Source: Alphaproteobacteria bacterium PA4 (GTDB lineage Bacteria > Pseudomonadota > Alphaproteobacteria > Sphingomonadales > Sphingomonadaceae). Taken from it: a DNA stretch of 64,000 bases. A program made the position numbers and the translations under genes. Shown here in pieces: positions 28,166 to 36,585 of the stretch. The notes under the pieces are model-generated. The model made no database searches and was not told the origin of the DNA. It worked only from the letters and a program-made list of their open reading frames with translations. The stretch spans positions 1-64,000 of the forward strand of contig NKIQ01000003.1 of assembly GCA_002256005.1 (NCBI GenBank), read 5' to 3'. Positions within the stretch are counted from its first letter, which is position 1. Every line of letters starts with the position of its first letter.

Positions 28166-28936
28166 CTACCCTCCCGCCAGCACTGCCGCTGCTGCCGCCG
28201 CCACCCGCGCATCGCCCGCGGCGATCACCCGGCCATCGCTGCCCTTTCGCAGCGGTGCACCCTGCCAGTCGGTCATCGTGCCGCCGGCGTGGGTGATGAC
28301 CGGGGCGAGCGCCGCCCAGTCGTGGATCTTCAGCCAGGCTTCGACGACCAGATCGACATGGCCGGAGGCGACCAGGCCGTAATTGTGGCAATCGCCGCCG
28401 AACAGGCTGTCGGCGACCTGGCCCCGCAGCGCATCGACGCGGGACACGTCGGCGGGGTCGAATAAAAATGGCCCGGTGGTGGCCAGCCGGGCGCTGGCGA
28501 GGTCGGCGCAGGCGCGAACATGGGCGCGGGCGCCGTTGAGCGTCGTCGGATGATCGGTGCCGCCGATCCAGCGGTCGCCGATGATGCACTGGTCGATGAG
28601 GCCGAGCACCGGCACGCCGTCTTCCATCAGCGCGATCAGCGTGCCGAACAGCGGTCGCCCGGCGACAAAGGCCCGCGTGCCGTCGATGGGATCGAGCACC
28701 CAGACCCGCGCCGCATCCGGCCGGTCCTCGCCATATTCCTCCCCGATGACGCCATCGTGCGGGCGGTGTTCGGCGAGCAGGGTGCGGATGGCCGCCTCGG
28801 CCTCGCGGTCGGCGATGGTGACGGGGGAGAAGTCTTCCTTGGTCTCGATGAGGAAGGGCCGGCGAAACCAGGGCCGGATTGCGGCGCCGGCGGCGTCGGC
28901 CAGGGCATGGGCGAGGGCGATGTCGTCGGGGGTCAT
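28166..28936 (-). CDS. hisN: Histidinol-phosphatase, inositol-monophosphatase family
   Basis: 256 residues. Metal site motifs GVIGEEYGED, WVLDPIDGTRAFVAGRP and IHDWAALAPVI. The FVAGRPLFGTLIAL context is characteristic of the HisN type, which dephosphorylates histidinol phosphate. As hisB here lacks the phosphatase domain, this enzyme would complete the pathway. Lies alone, bracketed by two palindromic repeats, away from the his cluster. A generic inositol monophosphatase role is the alternative. Confidence 0.88.
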   Translation of the reverse strand: MTPDDIALAHALADAAGAAIRPWFRRPFLIETKEDFSPVTIADREAEAAIRTLLAEHRPHDGVIGEEYGEDRPDAARVWVLDPIDGTRAFVAGRPLFGTLIALMEDGVPVLGLIDQCIIGDRWIGGTDHPTTLNGARAHVRACADLASARLATTGPFLFDPADVSRVDALRGQVADSLFGGDCHNYGLVASGHVDLVVEAWLKIHDWAALAPVITHAGGTMTDWQGAPLRKGSDGRVIAAGDARVAAAAAAVLAGG

Positions 28937-28946
28937 GGGGCCTTTC

Positions 28947-29074
28947 CTCCCTCCCCCTTGCGGGGAGGGCGACTCGCGAAGCGAGCGGGGTGGGGGTTAC
29001 TCACGTGGGCACAGGCAGGTTCCCCCACCCCGCTCGGCTGGCGCCGAGTCGCCCTCCCCGCAAGGGGGAGGGAG
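28947..29074. repeat. Large palindromic repeat, GGGAGGG family (copy B)
   Basis: CTCCCTCCCCCTTGCGGGGA hairpin, GCGACTCGCGAAGCGAGCGG, GGTGGGGGTT, a variable centre, and the mirror with GGCTGGCGCCGAGTCGCC and the closing hairpin. Lies between hisN start and the CoA-transferase stop. Confidence 0.9.
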
Positions 29075-29084
29075 CGAGTCACGC

Positions 29085-30236
29085 TCACAGCCCCAGCTCC
29101 TGCAATATCGCCGCCCGATCCCCATCCAGCGCCGGCGCCGGCGGGCGCGTCGGCGCATCGACATGGCCCGACAGCTTCACTGGATTGCCGGCGGCGATCA
29201 GCGGCGTGCCATCGGGAAACGCCGTCTCGATCACCATGTTGCGGGCGCGCACCTGCGGGTGCGCCAGCGCCTGCGCCACGTCATGCAATGGCCCGCAGGG
29301 CACGCCGGCGGCCTCCAGCTTCGCCAGCCAGTGCGCGGCGGGTGCGGTCAGCAGCGCGGTTTCGAGGATGGTGGCGATGGTGTCCGCCGCCTCGGTGCGC
29401 AGCGCGTTGCTGGCGAAGCGCGGATTGGCCTTCAGCGCCGAGAGATCGAGCGCGTCGAGCAGCGCCGCCCAGAGCTGGTCGTTGCCGGCGGCGATGACGA
29501 TATGGCCGTCCTGGCATTGATAGGCGGCAAAGGGCGTGATGCTGGGGTGGCGCGCGCCCAGCGGCCCCGGCGCGACGCCCGACACGGCATAGCGGGCGAC
29601 GGCGTTTTCGAGGATGGCGATCTGGCCGTCGAGCATTGCCACATCGACGAACTGGCCCTCCCCCGTCCGCGCCCTATCGTGCAACGCGCTCAAGATGCCG
29701 ATGACGGTGAACAGCCCGGCGGTGATGTCCCCCACCGAGGTGCCGACGCGCGTCGGCTTGCCGCCCGGCCAGCCGGTGACGCTCATGATGCCCCCCATCG
29801 CCTGCACCACCATATCATAGGCCGCCTTGTGCGCATCCGGCCCGGTCTGGCCAAAGCCCGAGGCCGCGGCATAGATCAGCCGCGGGTGGCGGGCGTGCAG
29901 CACATCCCAGCCCAGCCCGAGTTTCCGCATCACGCCGGGGCGGTAATTCTCCACGAGCACATCGGCGCGCGCCACCAGCGCCTCGAAGATCGCCTTGTCG
30001 GCGGTATCCTTCAGATCGAGCGCGATCGACTGCTTGCCGCGGTTGATGCTGGCGAAATAGGCGCTTTGGGTGCCCTGAAAGGGGCCGATCTGGCGGCTGT
30101 CGTCCCCCGTCCCCGGCCGCTCCACCTTGATGACGCGCGCGCCCAGGTCAGCCAGCACCATCGTGGCGTAAGGCCCGGCAAGCACGCGCGACAGGTCGAT
30201 GATGAGGAGATCGTCGAGGGGGCCGGCTGCGGTCAT
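29085..30236 (-). CDS. Family III CoA-transferase (CaiB/BaiF type)
   Basis: 383 residues from ATG 30236; the longer open frame to 30404 runs back over the divergent hydrolase gene. LIIDLSRVLAGPYATMVLADLGARVIKVE is the family opening (core given), then FASINRGKQSIALDLK, the catalytic-Asp region VLVENYRPGVMRKLGLGWD and GIMSVTGWPGG. Transfers CoA between acyl carriers. The acyl substrate is unknown. Divergent from the hydrolase gene with a 13-bp perfect palindrome between. Confidence 0.92.
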   Translation of the reverse strand: MTAAGPLDDLLIIDLSRVLAGPYATMVLADLGARVIKVERPGTGDDSRQIGPFQGTQSAYFASINRGKQSIALDLKDTADKAIFEALVARADVLVENYRPGVMRKLGLGWDVLHARHPRLIYAAASGFGQTGPDAHKAAYDMVVQAMGGIMSVTGWPGGKPTRVGTSVGDITAGLFTVIGILSALHDRARTGEGQFVDVAMLDGQIAILENAVARYAVSGVAPGPLGARHPSITPFAAYQCQDGHIVIAAGNDQLWAALLDALDLSALKANPRFASNALRTEAADTIATILETALLTAPAAHWLAKLEAAGVPCGPLHDVAQALAHPQVRARNMVIETAFPDGTPLIAAGNPVKLSGHVDAPTRPPAPALDGDRAAILQELGL

Positions 30237-30245
30237 GACCAAGGG

Positions 30246-30278
30246 ATAGCGGTTGGCGGCGGGAGCGCCAACCGCTAT
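30246..30278. promoter_or_regulatory. 13-bp perfect palindrome between divergent genes
   Basis: ATAGCGGTTGGCG and CGCCAACCGCTAT separated by 7 bases, in the 76-base gap between the CoA-transferase ATG (30236) and hydrolase ATG (30313). Its position near both starts suits an operator, or a hairpin in both 5' leaders. No regulator gene lies nearby. Confidence 0.6.
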
Positions 30279-30312
30279 GAATCGGCAGCACGGAATGCAA
30301 GGGGGGAGGAGC

Positions 30313-31203
30313 ATGCGGTTCTGGAACTTCGGGGCGGTGATGACCGCCGTCGCGCTGGCCACCACGGTCGCCGCGCAAACCATGTCGCCCGATGATGTCG
30401 ACAAGCTGCCGGCCAGCGCGCCGACGCTGACCAGCGCCTATGGCAGCGACGCCAATCAGAGCGGCGATCTGCGCCTGCCCGCCGGCAAGGGGCCGTTCCC
30501 GGTCGTCATCGTCGTGCACGGCGGTTGCTGGACCAAGGGCTATGCCACCCGCCGCAGCACCGCCGCGCTGGCCTCGGCGCTGACAGCGAAGGGCTTTGCC
30601 ACCTGGAACATCGATTATCGCATGCTGGGCGGCGGCGGCGGCTGGCCGACGACGTTCCAGGACTGGGCCGCCGCCACCGATCATCTGCGCACCCTGGCGA
30701 AAACCCAGCCGCTCGACCTGACGCGCGTCGCCGTCACCGGCCATAGCGCCGGTGCCCATGCCGCGCTGTGGATCGCCGCGCGCAGCCGCCTGCCCAAGGC
30801 CAGCGCGATTCGCGGTGCCGACCCGCTGCCGATCCGGGCCGCCGTCGCCATCGACGGGCCGGGCGACCTTGCCCCCTTCATCGGTTTCGACGCCCAGGTC
30901 TGCGGCATGCCGGTGATCGTGCCGCTGATGGGCGGCACCCCGGCCGCCGTGCCGCAGCGCTATGCCGAAGGCACGCCCGCAGCGCTGCTGCCGCTGGGCG
31001 TGGCGCAGGGGCTGGTGGCATCGGAAGTGCTGCAGCCGGCCGCGGCCGAAGCCTATCGCGCCACCGCGGCCGGCAAGGGCGACAGCGTCGCCGTGCTCAA
31101 TGTCAGCAACGGCGGGCATTTCGACATCATCGCACCGGGCAGCACGGCCTGGACACAGGTCGAACCGTTTCTCGTCAAGGCATTGACCGTGCCGGCAAAG
31201 TGA
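30313..31203 (+). CDS. Secreted alpha/beta hydrolase
   Basis: 296 residues from ATG 30313, preceded by GGGGGGAGGAGC. Signal peptide MRFWNFGAVMTAVALATTVAA. Oxyanion segment VVIVVHGGCWTKGYATR, nucleophile elbow GHSAGAHAALW and C-terminal His in SNGGHFDIIAP. Fits the BD-FAE/kynurenine-formamidase-like or dienelactone-hydrolase-like esterases. The periplasmic target is unknown. Confidence 0.9.
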   Translation: MRFWNFGAVMTAVALATTVAAQTMSPDDVDKLPASAPTLTSAYGSDANQSGDLRLPAGKGPFPVVIVVHGGCWTKGYATRRSTAALASALTAKGFATWNIDYRMLGGGGGWPTTFQDWAAATDHLRTLAKTQPLDLTRVAVTGHSAGAHAALWIAARSRLPKASAIRGADPLPIRAAVAIDGPGDLAPFIGFDAQVCGMPVIVPLMGGTPAAVPQRYAEGTPAALLPLGVAQGLVASEVLQPAAAEAYRATAAGKGDSVAVLNVSNGGHFDIIAPGSTAWTQVEPFLVKALTVPAK

Positions 31204-31267
31204 TGCCGCCTCTTTCGGCGGGCCGGCAAAGCTGCCACTCTGGCGGCATCATCGAGGGGAAGACGAC

Positions 31268-33499
31268 ATGATCATCAAGAAGCTGCTGGTGGCGACATGG
31301 CTCGCCAGCGCCGCCACCGCTGCCGGGGCCGCCGCGCCGACGCTCGCCGACCGCGAAAAGGCGTTGGACGCCAGCGTTTCGGCGCCCGAGCAGATGGCCT
31401 GGCTGAAGCAGATGGCCTCTGCCCCCAATCATGTCGGCAGTGCCCATGACAAGGCCAATGCCGAATTTTTGCTCAGCCAGTACAAGGCCTGGGGCTGGGA
31501 CGCGAAGATCGAGGAATTCGAGGTTCTGTACCCGACGCCGCTGTCGACCACGCTGGAGCTGGTGGCGCCCAAGCCGGTGAAGCTGGGCGGGCAGGAGCCG
31601 ACCATCCCCGAGGATGCGACCAGCGCCAATCTGAAGGACGCGCTGCCGCCCTATGTCGCCTTTCAGGGCGATGGCGATGTCACCGCCGATGTCGTCTATG
31701 TGAATTACGGCCTGCCCCAGGATTATGCGGCACTGGCGCGGCGCGGCATCAGCGTGAAGGGCAAGATCGCGCTGGCGCGCTATGGCGGCGGCTGGCGCGG
31801 GCTGAAGCCGAAGCTGGCGCAGGAACAGGGCGCCGTCGGCGCGCTGATCTATTCCGATCCGGCCAATGACGGCTATGCCACCGCCGACACCTATCCCAAT
31901 GGCGGCGGCCGGCCTTCGACCGGCGTGCAGCGCGGCAGCGTCGCCGACATGACCACCTATCCGGGCGACCCCGGCACGCCCGGCACTGGCTCGATCAAGG
32001 GTGCCAGGCGCATCGACCGCAAGGATGCGGTGACGATCATGAAGATCCCGACGCTGCCGATTTCCTATGGCGACGCCATGAAGATCTTCGCGACGCTGGG
32101 CGGGCCCATCGTGCCCGACAATTTCCGGGGCGCGCTGCCGATCACCTATCGCACCGGCGGCGATGGCAAGACGCAGCTGCATCTGGCGGTCAAATCAGAC
32201 TGGTCGCTGAAGCCGATCTACAATGTCATCGCCACCATGAAGGGCAAGGACCGACCCGACGAATGGGTGGTGCGCGGCAACCACCATGACGGCTGGGTGT
32301 TCGGCGCCGCCGATCCGCTGTCGGGCAATGTCGCCATGCTGTCGGAAGCCAAGGCGCTCGGCCAGCTCGCCAGGGCCGGCTGGCGGCCGTCGCGCACCAT
32401 CGTCTACACGAGCTGGGACGCCGAAGAGCCGATGCTGCTCGGTTCGACCGAATGGGCGGAAACGCATGAGGCCGAGCTGAAGGCCAAGGCGATCATCTAT
32501 ATCAACACCGATGGCAATGGCCGCGGCTTCCTCGGCGCCGAGGGCAGCCACCAGTACCAGCACCTCGTCAACCAGGTCGCCGCCGATGTGAAGGACCCGC
32601 AAACCGGCGCCTCCGTGCTCGACCGCGCCCGCGCCAAGCTGCGTGCCGATGCCTTCGACGGCGGCCGCGTCGACGCCGGCGAGTTGAAGGCGGCGGAAGC
32701 CGGTGGCGACCTGCCGCTCGGGCCGCTCGGCTCCGGCTCCGACTATTCCTCCTTCCTCCAGCATGTCGGCGTGCCGTCGCTCAACATCGGTTTCGGCGGC
32801 GAGGGCGAGAGCGCCGGCTCCTATCACTCGATCTACGACAGCTATGACCATTTCGTGCGCTTCGACGATCCCGGCCTCGCCTATGGCGCGGTGCTGTCGA
32901 AATTCGTCGGCCGGGTGGTGCTGCGCATCGCCGATGCCGACACGCCGCCGGTGCGCTTCACCGATCTCGCCACCACCGTCCGCATGTATCTGGGCGAGGT
33001 GAAGGAGCTGATCGACAGCCGCCGCAAGCAGGACGACAAGCGCAGCGCGCTTATCGCCGCGGACAGCTTCCGCCTCGCCAGCGATCCGCAGGCACCGGTG
33101 GCGGCCCCCGTTGCCGAAGCGCCGACGCCGGTCATCGAACTGGCGGCGCTCGACAATGCCGTCGGCCGGCTGGAGGCGGCGGCCAAGGCCTATGACGCGG
33201 CCTATGCGGCCAAGGGCGCGAGCCTCGATGCCGGCAAGCGCGCCAAGCTCAACGCCGCGCTGCTCGGCATCGACCAGGCGCTGCTGATCCCGGAGGGCCT
33301 GCCGGGCCGTGACTGGTACCGCCACGCCCTTTACGCCCCCGGCCGCTTCACCGGCTATGGCGCCAAGACGCTGCCCGGCGTGCGCGAGGCGGTGGAGGAA
33401 CGCCGCTTCGGCGATGCCAATCTCTACGCCGGGCGCACGGCGGCAGCACTCGACCGGCTGTCGGCGAAGCTCGACGCGGCGCGGGCGATCATCAACTGA
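31268..33499 (+). CDS. Secreted M28 metallopeptidase, glutamate carboxypeptidase II-like
   Basis: 743 residues. Signal peptide to residue about 22. PA domain in the middle (ISVKGKIALARYGG...AVGALIYSDPAND), then the M28 catalytic domain: zinc ligands His339 (RGNHHDGW), Asp349 (GAADPLSGN), Glu386/Glu387 (SWDAEEPMLLGSTEW, one catalytic), Asp415 (INTDGNGRG) and a His in YHSIYDSYDHF; then a helical dimerisation domain at the C-terminus (IDQALLIPEGLPGRDWYRH). Complete layout of the NAALADase/transferrin-receptor family. Likely trims peptides or N-acylated dipeptides in the periplasm. Confidence 0.94.
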   Translation: MIIKKLLVATWLASAATAAGAAAPTLADREKALDASVSAPEQMAWLKQMASAPNHVGSAHDKANAEFLLSQYKAWGWDAKIEEFEVLYPTPLSTTLELVAPKPVKLGGQEPTIPEDATSANLKDALPPYVAFQGDGDVTADVVYVNYGLPQDYAALARRGISVKGKIALARYGGGWRGLKPKLAQEQGAVGALIYSDPANDGYATADTYPNGGGRPSTGVQRGSVADMTTYPGDPGTPGTGSIKGARRIDRKDAVTIMKIPTLPISYGDAMKIFATLGGPIVPDNFRGALPITYRTGGDGKTQLHLAVKSDWSLKPIYNVIATMKGKDRPDEWVVRGNHHDGWVFGAADPLSGNVAMLSEAKALGQLARAGWRPSRTIVYTSWDAEEPMLLGSTEWAETHEAELKAKAIIYINTDGNGRGFLGAEGSHQYQHLVNQVAADVKDPQTGASVLDRARAKLRADAFDGGRVDAGELKAAEAGGDLPLGPLGSGSDYSSFLQHVGVPSLNIGFGGEGESAGSYHSIYDSYDHFVRFDDPGLAYGAVLSKFVGRVVLRIADADTPPVRFTDLATTVRMYLGEVKELIDSRRKQDDKRSALIAADSFRLASDPQAPVAAPVAEAPTPVIELAALDNAVGRLEAAAKAYDAAYAAKGASLDAGKRAKLNAALLGIDQALLIPEGLPGRDWYRHALYAPGRFTGYGAKTLPGVREAVEERRFGDANLYAGRTAAALDRLSAKLDAARAIIN

Positions 33500-33506
33500 A
33501 CCTGCG

Positions 33507-33609
33507 CCCCTCCCGCTTGCGGGAGGGGCTGGGGGCGGGTCGTGCCAAATGATCCGGTTTCGGCCTTTTTGGTAAAACCCACCCCCGACCCCTCCCTTGC
33601 AGGCAGGGG
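33507..33609. repeat. Palindromic repeat, CCCTCCC-GGGGGCGGG family
   Basis: CCCTCCCGCTTGCGGGAGGG hairpin and GGGGCTGGGGGCGGGT arm, loop with an ATGATCCGGTTTCGGCC segment, mirror ACCCACCCCCGACCCCTCCC. Its right edge leads directly into the purine-rich ribosome site of the next gene (AAGAAGATAGGG), so the element forms the 5' leader. Confidence 0.85.
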
Positions 33610-33629
33610 AGAAGAAGATAGGGAAAATC

Positions 33630-34211
33630 ATGAAACTGCTCGGCTCCGCCACCTCGCCCTATGTCCGCAAGCTGCGCGTGATCGCGCAGGAACTGGGCCT
33701 TGCCCTCGACTATGCCGAAACCGCGGCGCTGGAGGACCCGGCGGCGCTGCTTGCCGCCAATCCGCTCGGCAAGGTGCCGGCGCTGATCCTCGATGATGGC
33801 GAGGCGCTGGTCGATTCGCCGGTGATCGCCGCCTATCTGCTGTCGCTCGCGCCGGCGCAGACGCTGCTGCCGGCCGCCGGCATGGCGCATTGGCGGGCGC
33901 GCACCAGCGAGGCGCTGGTCGATGGCATCCTCGACGCCGCCATCGTGCTGCGCTTCAACATGGGGCAGGGCGTCACCAGCGGTATGTGGGTCGATCGGCA
34001 ATATCGCGCCATCGACCGCGGGCTGGCGGCACTCGCCGGCCGCGTCGGCGACGGGACCGGCTATGCCGAACTCGCCACCGTCATCGCCTGCGAATATCTC
34101 GACCTGCGCTGGCCGGCGATCGACTGGCGCGGCGACCAGCCGGTGCTGGCGGCGCTGCACGCGCGGCTGGCGGAGCGGCCGTCGCTGGTGGCGACGCGCC
34201 CGGTGGGGTGA
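33630..34211 (+). CDS. Glutathione S-transferase family protein
   Basis: 193 residues from ATG 33630. Thioredoxin-like N-domain: MKLLGSATSPYVRKLRVIAQ with the Ser/Pro active-site turn, NPLGKVPALILDDGEALVDS (cis-Pro and glutathione gamma-Glu contact) and SPVIAAYL. The C-terminal helical domain is shortish. A plasmid-type/YfcF-like cytosolic GST; substrate unknown. Confidence 0.92.
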   Translation: MKLLGSATSPYVRKLRVIAQELGLALDYAETAALEDPAALLAANPLGKVPALILDDGEALVDSPVIAAYLLSLAPAQTLLPAAGMAHWRARTSEALVDGILDAAIVLRFNMGQGVTSGMWVDRQYRAIDRGLAALAGRVGDGTGYAELATVIACEYLDLRWPAIDWRGDQPVLAALHARLAERPSLVATRPVG

Positions 34212-34218
34212 CACCCAA

Positions 34219-34345
34219 CTCCCTCCCCCTTGTGGGGAGGGCGACTCGCGAAGCGAGCGGGGTGGGGGTCACACGTGTGGCCACAGCTAGGAACCCCCAC
34301 CCCGCTCGGCTGGCGCCGAGTCGCCCTCCCCGCAAGGGGGAGGGA
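34219..34345. repeat. Large palindromic repeat, GGGAGGG family (copy C)
   Basis: Same order of motifs as copies at 21203 and 28947: CTCCCTCCCCCTTGTGGGGA, CGACTCGCGAAGCGAGCGGG, GTGGGGGT, a CACACGTGTG centre, then mirror. One loop base differs (TTGTG for TTGCG). Fills the gap between convergent GST and aminotransferase genes. Confidence 0.9.
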
Positions 34346-34352
34346 TATGGTT

Positions 34353-35459
34353 TTACCCCCGCACCAGCTCCGGCAGCGCCGCTGCATAGCGCTGCACATG
34401 TTCGATCAGCCCGGTGCTGACGCGCGACCAGCGTTTCCACGGGCCATAGGCGCCGCGGATCATGATGCCGCGGGCGGCCATGGCGCGTTGCAGGGCGTCG
34501 GCATCGGGCACTTCGACGAACAGGAAATTGGTCTCGGACGGCAGGCAGCGCAGCCCGGCGGTGGCGACGGCGTCGGTGAGCAGCTTGCGCCCCTGTGCCA
34601 CCTTCTGCCGGGAATAGGCGAGGAACGCCTGATCGTCATAGCTGGCGAGTGCCGCGGCGAGGCTGGCGCTGGTCAGGCTGATCGTCATGTTCCAGGCGCG
34701 GATGCGGCGGGCGTTTTCGGGCGTGGTGATGGCATAGCCGACGCGCAGGCCGGCCATGCCATAGATTTTGGAAAAGGTGCGGGTGACGATCAGGTCATGG
34801 CCCTGGCGCACCAGATCCATCACCGAGTGGCTGGCGGGCGCATCGAGCAGTTCATTATACGCCTCATCGACCAGTACCGTGGTGCCGCGCCGGGTCGAGC
34901 GGATGAAGTCGCGCAGTTGTGCCGGGTCGAGCAGCAGCCCGGTGGGGTTGTTGGGGTTGCAGATGTGGATGAGCGCCACATCGGCGTTGGTGCGCGCCGC
35001 CATGCCGGGAAGATCGATGCCGAGGCCCGGCGTCATCGGCGTGCGCACCAGCTGCACCCCCTTGGGCGCCGCATATTGCAGGAACTCCTCGAAAGTCAGG
35101 TCGGCGGTCAGGATCGCGCCCTTCGCCCCCCAGGCCATGGCGGTGGCGGCCAGCACCTCGCTGGAACCATTGCCGATCACCACCTGTTCCGGGGCGACGC
35201 CGTGGCGGGCGGCGATCATCGCGGCGAGGCGCGGCTGGATATCGTCGATATAATACCAGCCATCGCGCGCGACATCGGCCATGGCGCGGATGGCGCTGGG
35301 CGCCGGGCCATAGGGATTTTCATTGTAGAGCAGGTGGGCAACGCCGGCGTCCGGGCCGAAATGCAGCGGCGGCGCGGTCGCCGCGCGCGCCGCTCCGCCG
35401 GCGAGCGCGGTGCCGGCGGCAAGGCCCATCAGCCCGCGCCGCGAAAAATCGATGGTCAT
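34353..35459 (-). CDS. Tat-exported PLP-dependent aminotransferase (HisC-like)
   Basis: 368 residues. Twin-arginine signal DFSRRGLMGLAAGTALAG with AHA-like cleavage region GAARAATA, then a class I/II fold: LLYNENPYGP, GNGSSEVL, ICNPNNPTG, VLVDEAYNELL, PLP lysine in TRTFSKIYGMAGLRVGYA and ETNFLFVEVP. Most similar in pattern to histidinol-phosphate aminotransferase. Export of a folded, cofactor-loaded aminotransferase to the periplasm is unusual and implies a non-biosynthetic amino donor/acceptor there. Confidence 0.88.
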   Translation of the reverse strand: MTIDFSRRGLMGLAAGTALAGGAARAATAPPLHFGPDAGVAHLLYNENPYGPAPSAIRAMADVARDGWYYIDDIQPRLAAMIAARHGVAPEQVVIGNGSSEVLAATAMAWGAKGAILTADLTFEEFLQYAAPKGVQLVRTPMTPGLGIDLPGMAARTNADVALIHICNPNNPTGLLLDPAQLRDFIRSTRRGTTVLVDEAYNELLDAPASHSVMDLVRQGHDLIVTRTFSKIYGMAGLRVGYAITTPENARRIRAWNMTISLTSASLAAALASYDDQAFLAYSRQKVAQGRKLLTDAVATAGLRCLPSETNFLFVEVPDADALQRAMAARGIMIRGAYGPWKRWSRVSTGLIEHVQRYAAALPELVRG

Positions 35460-35480
35460 GCCCCGCCCCCCGTTGCGTCC

Positions 35481-36173
35481 TTAGCCGCCGCGCACGAACG
35501 CGTCGGGAATCTCATAGACTTCGACCGTGCCGATGCGCACCACCGAGACATCGCCGCGCCGGGTGACGGCAAAGGCCGCCCTGGCATCGCTGCCTACGCC
35601 CACACCGGCGCGGAAGTTGATGACGCGGCTGCCGCCGTCGGGCGTCGCTACATGCACGCTGGCATTGCCGCCGCCGCTGCGCTTCACGCCCGCCTGGCAG
35701 CCGGTCATCGGCTTGTCCGGCTCGGCGACGCAGCGGATGGTGGCGGTGGCGTTATAGGGCGTGCCAGCGACCAGCGCGTCGCTGCCGCCGGCAATGCCGA
35801 TGTCGAGCGTGTAGCTGCTGCTTTCGCCGCGCCGCGCGGCATTGCGCATCAGATAGACGCGGATGACGGTATCGCCGGTGGCGCTGATCGGCTGGCTGGC
35901 GCGATTGCCTTCGCTCGATCCGATGAAACTGGCTTCGCCCGTCGATCCCGGCGGCAGGATGTTGAAATAGGTCGAGGCGTTCGACGGCTTCAGCATCACC
36001 GTCAGCACCTGCCCGGCGCGGGCGCTGACGAGGTAGTCGCGGTCGTTATCGCCCTTGATGCTGCCCTTGAGCGTGATGTTGCTGCTGCCTTTGGCGAACT
36101 GCACGCGCTGCTTGTCCTGCGCCAGCGCCGGGGTGGCGAGCAGCAGCAGGGCGGCAATCATCCGGAATGTCAT
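35481..36173 (-). CDS. Secreted protein resembling g-type lysozyme inhibitor (PliG-like)
   Basis: 230 residues from ATG 36173. Signal peptide MTFRMIAALLLLATPALA. Residues about 22-125 (RVQFAKGSSNITLKGSIKG, DYLVSARAGQVLTVML, YFNILPPGST, DTVIRVYLMRNAARRGESSS) follow the PliG / PPC-like beta-sandwich that blocks goose-type lysozyme. The C-terminal ~90 residues form a second beta-rich part with one Cys pair (IRCVAEP..MTGCQAG). Inhibitor activity is inferred from family resemblance only. Confidence 0.72.
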   Translation of the reverse strand: MTFRMIAALLLLATPALAQDKQRVQFAKGSSNITLKGSIKGDNDRDYLVSARAGQVLTVMLKPSNASTYFNILPPGSTGEASFIGSSEGNRASQPISATGDTVIRVYLMRNAARRGESSSYTLDIGIAGGSDALVAGTPYNATATIRCVAEPDKPMTGCQAGVKRSGGGNASVHVATPDGGSRVINFRAGVGVGSDARAAFAVTRRGDVSVVRIGTVEVYEIPDAFVRGG

Positions 36174-36189
36174 GGGCTTCTCCTCCCCC

Positions 36190-36585
36190 TCAGACACTGA
36201 AAGTCGCATTGCCGCGCGCGATGGGCTTGCCATCGGCGTGCACGAGGCAGCCGGCAAAGGCCAGCGTCTTGCCGGTCTTGATGAACTGGGTGGTGACATC
36301 CAGCCATTGGCCGATCTTCGCCAGCCCCAGATAGTCGATCGACAGGTTGACGGTGATCGGCGCCACCGGTGGATCATAGCGGCGGGCGACGCTCAGCCCC
36401 ATGGCATTGTCGGCGAGCGCGGCGATGACGCCGCCGTGGAGCAGCCCGCGCGAATTGCAATGCTGTTCGGCGATGACGAGGCCGAGGATGAATGCCGCAT
36501 CGGTGACAGCGGCATAGATCGGCTCCCAGGGCGCCGTCACCGGGCTGGAGCGGGTGTGCGGGGCAAAGCCGGCGGGGATCGTCAT
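36190..36585 (-). CDS. PaaI-type hotdog thioesterase
   Basis: 131 residues from ATG 36585, which shares its A with the upstream TGA. Hotdog core HCNSRGLLHGGVIAALADNA (catalytic Asn/Gly helix start) and VNLSIDYLGLAKIGQWLDV. Hydrolyses small or aromatic acyl-CoAs by family. Coupled to the GFA gene upstream. Confidence 0.9.
   Translation of the reverse strand: MTIPAGFAPHTRSSPVTAPWEPIYAAVTDAAFILGLVIAEQHCNSRGLLHGGVIAALADNAMGLSVARRYDPPVAPITVNLSIDYLGLAKIGQWLDVTTQFIKTGKTLAFAGCLVHADGKPIARGNATFSV

Noticed and set aside
28022-29074. Repeats around hisN as a CRISPR or IS-bounded unit
   Set aside because: The two elements belong to different palindrome families, have no regular spacers, and no transposase or direct target repeats are present.
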